From Latrodectus hesperus (taxonomy: Eukaryota; Arthropoda; Arachnida; Araneae; Theridiidae), in contig CM075857.1 in NCBI GenBank assembly GCA_037975125.1, forward strand, positions 22,546,822-22,610,821: a DNA stretch of 64,000 nucleotides, given 5' to 3'. Positions 55,250-64,000 of the stretch are shown piece after piece. The notes below the pieces were generated by a model. That model made no database searches. It saw only the letters and a program-made list of their open reading frames with translations, and had not been told where the DNA came from. Both the position numbers and the translations under genes were made by a program. Position 1 is the stretch's first letter. Each line of letters starts with the position of its first letter.

Positions 55250-58200
55250 GACAAGTCTAACATTTGCCAAGGAGTGAAGATTCTATTTACTCGATTATTT
55301 TAAAATAGTAGTCATGATGAATAATAAAAGAGGCTTCATATATATAAGCGATTGAATTAAAAGAGATGACAAGGCTTATAGAATCATAGTTTTGATTGAG
55401 ATAATGGCTTAATCCTAGAATCTGTAACGCGATGGATTAGGTGACATTAAGATTCGGATTGTATGTTTATGTATTGCCATTTTAAGATTCACAATTTTTT
55501 TGATTATGTAAGGCTCGCGCGCATGCTGATGGGTATGAATCACATGAATTTTGCCGTTGGCGACATTTTTGAAAACTGCAACAAAAGCGTTACGTATACT
55601 TGGATTTTACTAAGATAATTCATTATTTGTAGATTCTTTTTAAAGTTTTAACTTCAATAAATTTTGTAAACTATTTCATAATAAAGATCTAAAAAGCTAT
55701 TTTATTTTTCCTTTAAATTCTCTATAAATATAAAACTAATATGTTTCTAGAATTATATATACGTATATATATTAAATCTTGCAATGGTAAATATGTAACT
55801 TCCAGTATTTATTTAATTTTATTTAAAGTTATGTTTAAAAACTTGTAAATTTTACTGAAAATCACTTGAAGAATTTCATAAAAATATCATATACTAACAA
55901 CAAAAAAAGTAATTTGTCTAAATTTCAGCAAGTATAATCGTGCAATATTCCTTTTATTTAAATACAAGAAGCGTGCCAATGTCTATAGTGGTTGTTCAAG
56001 ACGCACTTCGCATTTTTCCGTTGTCAATCAATCGAGTTTATTTCGGACCTGCAACATAAATGTTTTGACAACTTCTTTATTGCATGAATTTTTAATTCCA
56101 TTTCAATGTTCTTTTTGATATTGAGCTTCAAAAATGAAACTACTGTTAACAGAATAGATGGCAATTTTTCCTTTAACTTGAAAGCCTTGTCAAACATTTC
56201 TCACGCGTACAGGGAAAGATTTCGAGATAAAAGCGTGACTGTCAGATGTGAATTGAAAACGAAAGGACTACATCTTAGTTAAGTTCAAGGCCGCACTTTG
56301 ACCTTTTCTGATGTATTTCAAATTTAATGCTTCTATTTCGGTAAGAGAATACTAATTTTATTGAAATATATACCAAGTTTTTCTTGAGTGATAGTCATTT
56401 TGAACAAATTAGCCGACACTTGTGAAAGTAAAAGTTAAAGAAAGGTGAAACTGATTTGGGGAATTGTAATATTAATGAAGGTGTAATTTACATTAAATGT
56501 AATAAGTTTACTTGCAGACAAATAGTTCATGCTGCTTTTTTTGAGATGATTTACTCAGAGAATTTTTTGTTTTTGAAAACGTTAATAATAAAAGATGGTT
56601 TGCGATTTTAAAATTATATATTCTAAAATTTGCTGATCATAATTTAACATAGATTTGAAAATTAAGCCATGATATAGACGAAATTTTTTTACATTTTCAT
56701 ATGCTTAAAATAATTAACGATAGAGAAATTGTACTGTATTTATCGCATTGTGATTCTGATTTGACAAAGAATGTATTGAGTTGACAAAAGAGAACGATTA
56801 AATAAATTAAGGTGAGGGAGACACCAGAATTTTTTTATCAAAATATTAGAAGTAGAGCGGATGATGAGTTTTCTAGAATTCAAATTGAAAATATTTTTCT
56901 AGTTCCTAGAATAAGTCTTAGAAATTTGAACCAAATGAAAAAGAGGTATAAGTTCAAGTTTCAGAAATATGTACCAATTTCAAAAATAAGCAGAAAACTA
57001 TGAATTGATCATTGTTGAAATTTTTATTAATATTTTGGATGAAAGCTGCACAATTTTAATTTACAACAATAAATTTATTGACTCAAAAAAAAATATATAG
57101 AAGGAGAGCAATATCACGAATTCTAAAAGAGAAATGTAAATTTTTTAAGCAAACTTTAAAAATTCCATATACACATTTTATGATACATTAAGATAATATT
57201 CTGATATGTCACACTAGATAAAAATCTAAATGAAAAGATAGGTATAACCATATTTTTTAATTAAATAATGCAAATCAAGAAAACACAAGGATTCGAAGTC
57301 TCAAGAGTTAATTACGCATTGTTAAGACATTTGTGAATTCATATTTTTAAAATTTCATAATTTGAATCCATGTTAGCATAATTTGTTTAAATTTTATTAT
57401 TTTTAGATTGAAAATAGCTTTTATTTACGATACATTTAGTCAAGCAAATAATTTATTTTTCGTATTATGATTGTAAAGTATGATATCAATGTTCTTCATA
57501 CAACTAACGATAAAAACATTTATAAAAACAGACCATCTACTAGGTTAACCTTTTGAATAATAAAAAACTTCAAAATGTGCTGCATTTAACAACAAATAAC
57601 TTCAAAATGCAATAATGCGTGAGTTTTATAGTGAAGCGGTATCGAATGCGCATATATTAAATAAAATTATCTGTCTGCGTTCGAAATTTGTCCATGGTTA
57701 AACTACGAATGGATACATAAAATGGGATAAAATAATAATGTAGAGTTTGCTATATTAAATAAATTAAAAATCGTAGAAAGTACAAAACTCACTTTTATTG
57801 ATTTTACATTCATTAATTCTGCATCGTTAACAAAATATTTTAATTTTACATAACAAAACGTATTTAATGAATTTCTGCTAGAAAAAAATAAGCGTCATTC
57901 TGACTCTTAAGAAAGCATTTTATTTTTCTTAAAATAATTGTTTCAATGATTAATTGCTTATAGATCTGAAATATAAGCATTATTAAAAACAAATATTTTT
58001 TGTTGGAGAAACCGTGATAACTAGACCTGAACACAAAGAAACTAAGCATTCACTTATGTTTACGAGTCTTCGTATTTCCAATCAATTAGTGATTATCTGT
58101 TTTTACGAATTTCCGTTTCCGTATTTATCGTACAAAACGCAACAGCTAAACTAAGTTGGATGCTCTCAAAACATGAAAATCAGATCTTTAAAAAGATCAA

Positions 58201-58255
58201 ATTTCTCCGAATCTTGAATCAATAAACCTTTTGGCATTTTCGTATATTAATGCAA
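55250..58255. other. Mostly anonymous AT-rich DNA
   Basis: No gene was recognised. A CpG-containing patch 'aaggctcgcgcgcatgctga' lies near 55510-55535, and a GC-richer stretch near 56200-56340 ends in a donor-like GTAAGA, but its frames contain stops. Confidence 0.45.
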
Positions 58256-58265
58256 GATAGACTTT

Positions 58266-58572
58266 GTTGTTGTTGTTTACTAATGACACTTGGACAAGCC
58301 AAGCTCGCTATGCTATGCGAATTAAGTCGCTTGGGAGCGTCTTTCGTTTTAATCAGAGCACCATGAAGGTGGAAGTACGACTTTGCTCTCCACACATGCC
58401 ATAGGAACCCGTTTACAGGGTAGGCAACCATTCACACCTCATTCATACAAGGAAAGGACAGAAACAGGATAGATAGAGAGAGAAAGTACGTCCATGCCCG
58501 AAATGGAATTCAAACCCAGGACATCCCTATCCGTAGTCAGGCACGCTGACCACTAGACAAGTTGGTCGGCAA
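58266..58572 (-). mobile_element. Chimeric SINE: family C head with the common 3' module
   Basis: Minus strand: the head 'gccgaccaacttgtctagtg' to 'ctgggtttgaattcc' and 'gggatgtgaatggtt'-type body are family C, up to 'ctatggcatgtgtgg' (about 58388). From 'agagcaaagtcgtacttcca' to 'ggcttgtccaagtgtcatta' and AACAACAAC (58387-58266) it is the module of families B and D. Confidence 0.88.
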
Positions 58573-58579
58573 GATAGAT

Positions 58580-59010
58580 TTCCTTGAGACATACATTTAT
58601 CGATGCGATATTATGAGGCTCCCAAACATATTTTGCTTCAATAACCGAAACAGAATTTGAAACACAAGAATCCAAAGCTTTGCCCTAACCTGGGAAGATT
58701 CCTTTTTTAGCACAATACTTACATATTTATTTTTATGAAATTTTTCATTTATTTATTCTGTCGCAGTTATCTTTTTCCACTGCTATTCTATGTGATTTCG
58801 ATTCTGCGAAGTATGTATGTAGAGTTCTTTAATTACTGATATGATCGGGATAGTTTAACAAATGTAAAAAGAATTTTAGTTCTGATTGATGTAAGACAGA
58901 GAGTTTGTAAAATTATTAGTACGGAAATATAAACGTATGGTTTCCGTTTACGGAGAGCTCTTTCCTCACCCTTCTTGCAATTATAACTTATCTAGGGCCA
59001 TGCTACTTAG
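58580..59010. other. Anonymous DNA
   Basis: No recognisable feature. 'ggccatgctacttagtggtt' near 58997 has an A-box-like look but no B box. Confidence 0.4.
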
Positions 59011-59017
59011 TGGTTAC

Positions 59018-59285
59018 AACGTGTTAATGACTTGAATCAATGGAAAACGGATTCTCAAACGGATAATAATGATCCTTTTATAAGAAATAATTTATAAACA
59101 AAATGAATTTCGACAATATTCTAAGACATTCTAGGGTGATCTTTGGCTTGTTTACTTCAGCTCAAAGCATGTGATTTGAAGGCATACAGCAAACTAATGG
59201 ACAAGTCAGATTTACGACACCGTCTGAATACGATGTGACATAGATGAAACGTTATCTGACATTATGGATATATTTTAAACCAATG
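59018..59285 (-). repeat. Unclassified dispersed repeat, copy 2
   Basis: This is the reverse complement of the repeat at 19246-19724, uninterrupted here. 'tagatgaaacgttatctgac', 'cagatttacgacaccgtctg', 'agctcaaagcatgtgattt' and 'tgaatcaatggaaaacgg' are shared landmarks. No terminal repeats or coding sequence were seen. Confidence 0.8.
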
Positions 59286-59289
59286 CGAA

Positions 59290-59765
59290 TTATGATGAAG
59301 TGGCATAATCGTGATCTCAACTAGAATGAAAGAGACAACAATTCTATGGTTAATGAAAATAATTATTGTTGAGTGTAATGTTTTTAGAATAATTCCATGC
59401 GATTCAAATAAAATTTTATTTACCAATTAACAATTGGGGTAAAACACGCTTTCAAACAAGCCAAAAAAGAACTAATGGACGTACGAACTACAACAAAAGT
59501 GAAATGTTAATTCCACGGCCTTTGGGGTTGTTGGTGCATTTGGCGTAAGGAAAAATGAGCCAACATTCAAAGCGCTGGCGCCAACAATTATTGTAACATA
59601 TTTCTGACTATTAATGACAAACATTAATATCATTTATTGCAGAAATAGCACAGTTCAAAATTGGTGAACGTTTTGCTATTTTTAAATTAAATTAGTCTCT
59701 AATTTTTTACTTTAATTACAACTAGCTTCGAATGAAATATTATAAAACTATTTCGATGATTAATT
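59290..59765. other. Anonymous DNA
   Basis: A GC-richer patch near 59510-59585 ('aaagcgctggcgccaaca') matches nothing else in the window. The rest is A/T-rich. Confidence 0.4.
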
Positions 59766-59772
59766 GTGGAAG

Positions 59773-59835
59773 TAGTTTTATACTGACATTAAGTAATACA
59801 ACAATTAAGCATTACATAATATCAGTATAAAACTA
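59773..59835. repeat. Long imperfect hairpin (25-bp stem)
   Basis: tagttttatactga opens the left arm, and its exact reverse complement closes the right arm. The full 25-bp arms differ at two positions and are separated by 13 nt. The total of 63 nt is close to the size of a microRNA precursor, but A/T content is very high and a (TA)n tract lies 37 bp away. Confidence 0.85.
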
Positions 59836-59871
59836 TTTCTATATTTTAGTTTTCGATGCTAATTTGTTGTG

Positions 59872-59945
<74 letters not shown>
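59872..59945. repeat. (TA)n microsatellite
   Basis: About 73 bp of TA dinucleotides with one slip at the start ('ataatata'). Confidence 0.96.
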
Positions 59946-59949
<4 letters not shown>

Positions 59950-60480
59950 TACAATACACTATGATAAATATATCTCAGGGATAAAATGGGAATTACCTTT
60001 TTTTTTTTTGAGAAAGATAATTGGTTTTCCAAGTTCGTATTAGTTCGTAGCCCTTATTATTATAAGGCAAATTTATTTCAACAGCATACATTTTGGAATA
60101 CCCTCTAATAGCAAAATGACCCTAGATTTTTTTTTCTTTGCCTTCTATCATGAAATTTTTCAACGATTTCTTTGTCTTTAGTGTGAAGAGGGTACTTAGA
60201 TCTCTTGAAACTTGAGAAGGATTCGAAGTTTGAAAACTCTAATTTTAGTTCATTTACCTTAATTTGAATCGATTTAATTCTTAAAAAAAATTACTTGAAT
60301 CAATAATATTTCACTTGCTTTCTCTGAATTCATTGGCTTTTGAAGCTCAAATGTTTTGTCGAAATTTAAACTAAAATTTTTCAAAGAATTAAACTTTTTG
60401 CTTGAAGTTGTGATGTGAATCTAAATAAAATTATAAATATATTAACATTATTGTAATTATGTAGCATCTTTTCAATAAAT
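59946..60480. other. Anonymous AT-rich DNA
   Basis: No recognisable feature apart from a T-run at about 59998-60010. Confidence 0.5.
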
Positions 60481-60483
60481 TAC

Positions 60484-60655
60484 GAATGGTTAGCATTCTG
60501 GCCTTCGTTTCAACAACGCATGGATTCAATTCTTTCTTTTGATTTGGATATTGGTAAAGTTCAGGAATCCAAATTTTAGATTATAGGCTCCTAACTAATA
60601 AGCCATCGTGTGGAAGAAAAAAAAAACTGTAGAATGACAAACTGAGCCAAGCCAA
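60484..60655 (+). mobile_element. SINE family A, diverged copy
   Basis: 'gaatggttagcattctggcc' (head), 'gcatggattcaattc' (B-box region), 'ttcaggaatccaaatttta', 'aactaataagccatcgtgtg' and 'tagaatgacaaactgagcc' keep the family A order. Confidence 0.75.
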
Positions 60656-60659
60656 TCTG

Positions 60660-61280
60660 AATGCCGAAATTAATAACTACTTTTATCAATGCAGTTTTTA
60701 TTTAATATTGATCTAAATTTTCTCTTATGAGATGAAACCCAAAAAAAGTGAAGTAAAATAATTTAAATTTTAATACTATTGCTCTTTTTATGACTGTAAT
60801 AACAGAATTATATTTATGTTAACCATTCTAGGTCCACCTTATTTTAAATATCTACTGATATTGGTATTAAATATTTAAAAAATATAGCGAAGAATAAAAC
60901 GTGTAGGGATTACAATGTAGCTCTTTTTTGTGTCAAAATGTAAATAATAGCTACTATTGGTTCCTGCAGATCAGCTCGCATATCTATATTCCCTGATTAA
61001 ATTCTGGATATATATTGTAACCTAATTTTGAAAAAAATTTTTCTTTTTTTAATATGAATTTGACAAAATGTATTAATATTAAACGATGACTTACTTCAAA
61101 CTCTGTCATCAGTCTTTAGCCTCATATCCTAACGCACATATTTATCGATATTATTTTATATTTTAATATCAAATTCATAATTTGACAAAACAAATTTTAC
61201 AAAATTACAAAATTTTCATTAAAAAATCATGAAAAATGATTTCATAAATGCATTAACTAACATTTTTATCAAACCTGCAC
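60660..61280. other. Anonymous AT-rich DNA
   Basis: No recognisable feature. Confidence 0.5.
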
Positions 61281-61282
61281 CG

Positions 61283-61427
61283 TGTGGTTTGCTTTAGTTC
61301 AATGGTTTGATGGTTCGAATCCCACTTTGGGCTTGAATGTTTTTAGTGGTTAGGAATCCAACCATTAAGATGTAGGTCTTGGTCTAATTAGCCCTCATGT
61401 TCAGAAAATAACCGTTGAGCGACAAGG
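61283..61427 (+). mobile_element. SINE family A, head partly lost
   Basis: 'ggttcgaatcccactttggg' (B box intact), 'cttgaatgtttttagtggtt', 'ctaattagccctcatgttca' and 'accgttgagcgacaa' match family A. The A-box part is degraded. Confidence 0.85.
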
Positions 61428-61429
61428 AA

Positions 61430-62400
61430 TCCTATTATAACTTGCAAGATCCTGGGTACACCCGACGCCACCGAAATACTAGAGGGTGTTGGTACACTTA
61501 AGGCTTATTTTAAAAAACAGACATAGCTCTAATTAAGCATTGGCTAGCAAACTTTATTAAATTTCCAAAGAATTTTAGATTAATTAAAAAAAATAATAAA
61601 TTTCTGTACTTATATAGATGTATTTTGTCATGAAGTAAGAAAAAATATGGAAGTGAGTTTGTATTTTTACTAATTAGTTTTACACGATTTCCAAATTAAT
61701 ATGTTGCTATAAAATGGTTTATTTTTCAAAATTTCATTATTTCTTTAATTATTTTGTCAAATATTATACATCTACAGATTTGTTATGGCCTCTCCGATGT
61801 TTATAGTGCATATATTCAAAACAAAATATACACGTATGGAATAGAACAAAAGTGGAAAATGCTTTCAGCTCCCATAGATCCCAAATTGTTTTATATCTGT
61901 GATTTTTAGAATGAAAATAAATTTTGACATTAAAGCATAAAATTAATTCAGATATGTAAAAGTGTAACATTTTTAATATTTCTCGTTTAAAAATTTTCTC
62001 ATTTAATGAAATAAATAACGCATAACGAAATTTCCTTTTCCTTCGGATATATCTACGCGAATTTTTTTCAATTAAAAAGTAATTGAAGAATTAATTTATT
62101 TGCATGTTTTTCTGAACAGTTTTTAAAATGTTACTTTTAATTTAAAAAATATTTTATAGATGCATATTTATATCTTATTGTTCGTGTAATGTATTCAAAA
62201 TATTTTAAATCTATTTAATTTTTGATATTTAAAATTTTTAAATTTTGTTTCAATTTTAAATTAACAAATTCTAAAACATTTCAAAACTTGCTTAAAGAAT
62301 TTTTTGTTAGCTGAAGAAAAATAAAATGTCTCTTATAACTAAACATTTAACTTCGTGGATATTTAGAATATAAATTTAATAATTTAACTATAATTTATTC
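61430..62400. other. Anonymous AT-rich DNA
   Basis: The first ~70 bp ('acccgacgccaccgaaatac', 'agagggtgttggtaca') are more GC-rich and may be the end of an unrecognised repeat. The rest shows nothing. Confidence 0.45.
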
Positions 62401-62415
62401 TTCTATTTAATAATT

Positions 62416-62739
62416 GCTGACCGATGGCTGAGTGGTTAGCATTCCTGATCCTGAGCTGTGGGTCCCGGGTTCGAATCCCGGTTCGGGCATGGATGTTTCT
62501 TTCCTTCTCTGTTCTCTCTGTGTTTCTCTGTCCTTTCTTCTGTGATGTGTGTATGATGTGGTATGAATGTGGCCCACCCTATAAACGGGTTTGTGGTGGT
62601 ATGGCGCGGGTAACGCTACTCGCCTCCGTGATTTGGTTCACAGGTGCCCGCTGGGTAACGATAAATGAGTAGTAGTTTCTGGCCTTGTTGTGGCATAGGG
62701 TTCGTCACCCAAGTGTGCCCGCCATTAGAATAAAAAAAA
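62416..62739 (+). mobile_element. SINE family C, full length
   Basis: The head 'gctgaccgatggctgagtgg' with the perfect B box 'gggttcgaatcccggttcgg' is followed by 'gcatggatgtttctttcctt' and a TC/TG-rich body. Next come 'ctataaacgggtttgtggtg', 'aggtgcccgctgggtaacga' and 'gtgtgcccgccattag', ending in an A-rich tail. An 11-bp duplication, atttaataatt, flanks it (62405-62415 and 62740-62750). This is the best copy of family C here. Confidence 0.94.
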
Positions 62740-62750
62740 ATTTAATAATT

Positions 62751-63495
62751 TTTGGAATGAAAGAAATATCAGATTCATAAAAGCTAAATTCTAAATTTTA
62801 TTAGCGTATATCAACTTTTGACTATATTTTAATTTTAACAAATTTACTTATTCGTTCATTTGTGTTCAGACACAATATTTTTCTTCCTAATTTGCGAGAT
62901 CTGAGACTTTGAACTTTAAGAAAAATGTATGCATAATGGGATTAAAAAGATTTGAAATATTTACATTGATACTTTACATAAATTATATTTGCATGGAAAT
63001 AAATATCAAAGTTTAAATCATATAATTTTTCGTACTGTCTTCAGCAATGAATTTTGCAGCTGTTCGATATTAAGGTAAAGTTATGCAAAGTCACTCCAGT
63101 ATTTATATTTTTATATATATTATCCAGTATTATATCTGACATTGATTTGATAGATAAACACTTATAATTCAATTATTCGTTAGTTTAATTCCCACTTTCG
63201 ACGTTTATTGTTATCATTTCTTGAAAGTATTTAAGTTTAAGCTCGCGCGCGTATCATGTGGCAACAGAGCGAATAATGCAAAGTTTGAATTCCATATATA
63301 TTCTATTTTTTATTTATCTAAGGATTTTTTAAACGTTTGTATAGTTATCAAGTTCTTTGATAATGTGACAGAAACGTCACATGAATATGTTTAAATCAAT
63401 CAAAACAAATATTAACTTCATGGAAAGCTGTTTTCATTATGTGGCTTAATAGAATAAAATTGTTATTGGTAATTTTCTTTTTTCCGTCTACTAAC
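62751..63495. other. Anonymous AT-rich DNA
   Basis: Only a CpG patch, 'aagctcgcgcgcgtatcatg', near 63239-63260 stands out. It is similar to the patch at 55510. Confidence 0.45.
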
Positions 63496-63513
63496 AATTG
63501 CCTCAAGGTAGCC

Positions 63514-63693
63514 GCCGAGCTGGCAGCCGAATGGTTAGCGCTCTTGCCTTCGGTTCAACAGTTCGTGGGTTCGAATCCCACCTTGGGCATGGATGTTTGT
63601 AGTGGTTCGGAATCCACTTTAAGCCGTAGGTCCCGGTCTAATTAGCCCTCGTGTGCAAAAAATAACCGTTGAGCGACAAACAAACCAAACCAA
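63514..63693 (+). mobile_element. SINE family A, full length
   Basis: Complete and close to the 8726 copy. A 14-bp duplication, gcctcaaggtagcc, flanks it exactly (63500-63513 and 63694-63707). The 68-codon open frame across it is not a gene. Confidence 0.96.
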
Positions 63694-63707
63694 GCCTCAA
63701 GGTAGCC

Positions 63708-64000
63708 AACACTTTCTTTAAAAAATCTTCTAAATCATCAATTCTCCATCCGCCGTTACAAGAAGATGTGTTTTATTTAAGGGGAGTGTTTCACATATTT
63801 TCAATGAATTCCTAGGTTAGCAACACTTGAAAAAATATTGATTCTTAACTTAAAAAATATACTTACATTTCTGTAAACATTTCTTTAAGTTAAGAATTTT
63901 AAGCATAATATTTCTTGTATTATATTTTACTTCAAAGAATATTTGGAGTAATTTAAAGGTAAAAAATGAAAAAAGTACGAATGTTTTTTTGTTTTTTAAG
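63708..64000. other. Anonymous AT-rich DNA to the window end
   Basis: An inverted pair 'ttcttaacttaaa' (63842) and 'tttaagttaagaa' (63884) can fold with a spacer of about 30 nt. Nothing else was recognised. Confidence 0.5.

Noticed and set aside
62424..62672. 82-codon plus-strand frame starting MAEWLAFL
   Set aside because: It is a reading through a family C SINE (tRNA-like head plus body), not a gene. The frame at 63439-63645 is the same kind of reading through a family A SINE.

Overview
This window looks like AT-rich, gene-poor intergenic or intronic DNA from an animal, most probably an arthropod and perhaps a spider. The spider guess is inference: it rests on the mix of tRNA-derived SINEs, decayed Tc1/Tcb1-like, pogo and Tigger transposons, an RNase H-bearing LINE and a Ty3/Gypsy element with a short zinc-knuckle Gag, not on any host gene. 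No complete host gene, rRNA or free-standing tRNA gene could be supported. Nearly everything recognisable is a transposable element, set in low-complexity A/T sequence with four long (TA)n tracts.

Layout. 1-1158: right part of a Tc1/mariner element with a broken transposase (minus). 1684-3649: pogo-like transposon (plus) split by a SINE. About 3840-4790: very decayed Tcb1-like transposase (plus). 5-16 kb: mostly anonymous A/T DNA with SINEs, a 267-bp tandem duplication (11.1-11.7 kb) and a GC-rich island beside a 395-bp SINE (12.4-13.05 kb). 16.4-18.8 kb: a minus-strand LINE holding a plus-strand LINE fragment that itself holds a SINE. 19.25-19.72 kb: an unclassified dispersed repeat, also split by a SINE. 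19810-22321: a MITE interrupted by a 2.27-kb Tigger-like element. 22.3-43 kb: anonymous DNA with eroded SINEs, hairpins, two promoter- or LTR-like islands and a possible 52-bp exon at 29551. 43.3-45.2 kb: Tc1 remnant, SINEs and a hAT-type MITE with a SINE inside it. 46363-51316: the dominant feature, a Ty3/Gypsy retrotransposon on the minus strand with both LTRs, PBS, PPT and frame-disrupted gag-pol, inserted into an older SINE. 51.4-64 kb: more SINEs, a second intact MITE copy (55012-55242), the second copy of the dispersed repeat (about 59.0-59.3 kb) and a long hairpin.

How the parts relate. All transposon proteins seen carry frameshifts or stops, so the elements here look non-autonomous today. 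The SINEs form a modular network. The commonest (family A) ends in a (CAAA)n-like tail. At least three different 5' heads are joined to one common ~125-bp 3' tail module ending in (AAC)n. The plus-strand LINE fragment ends in the same (AAC)n type of tail, which suggests shared retrotransposition machinery. Precise target-site duplications allow much of the order of insertions to be read directly.
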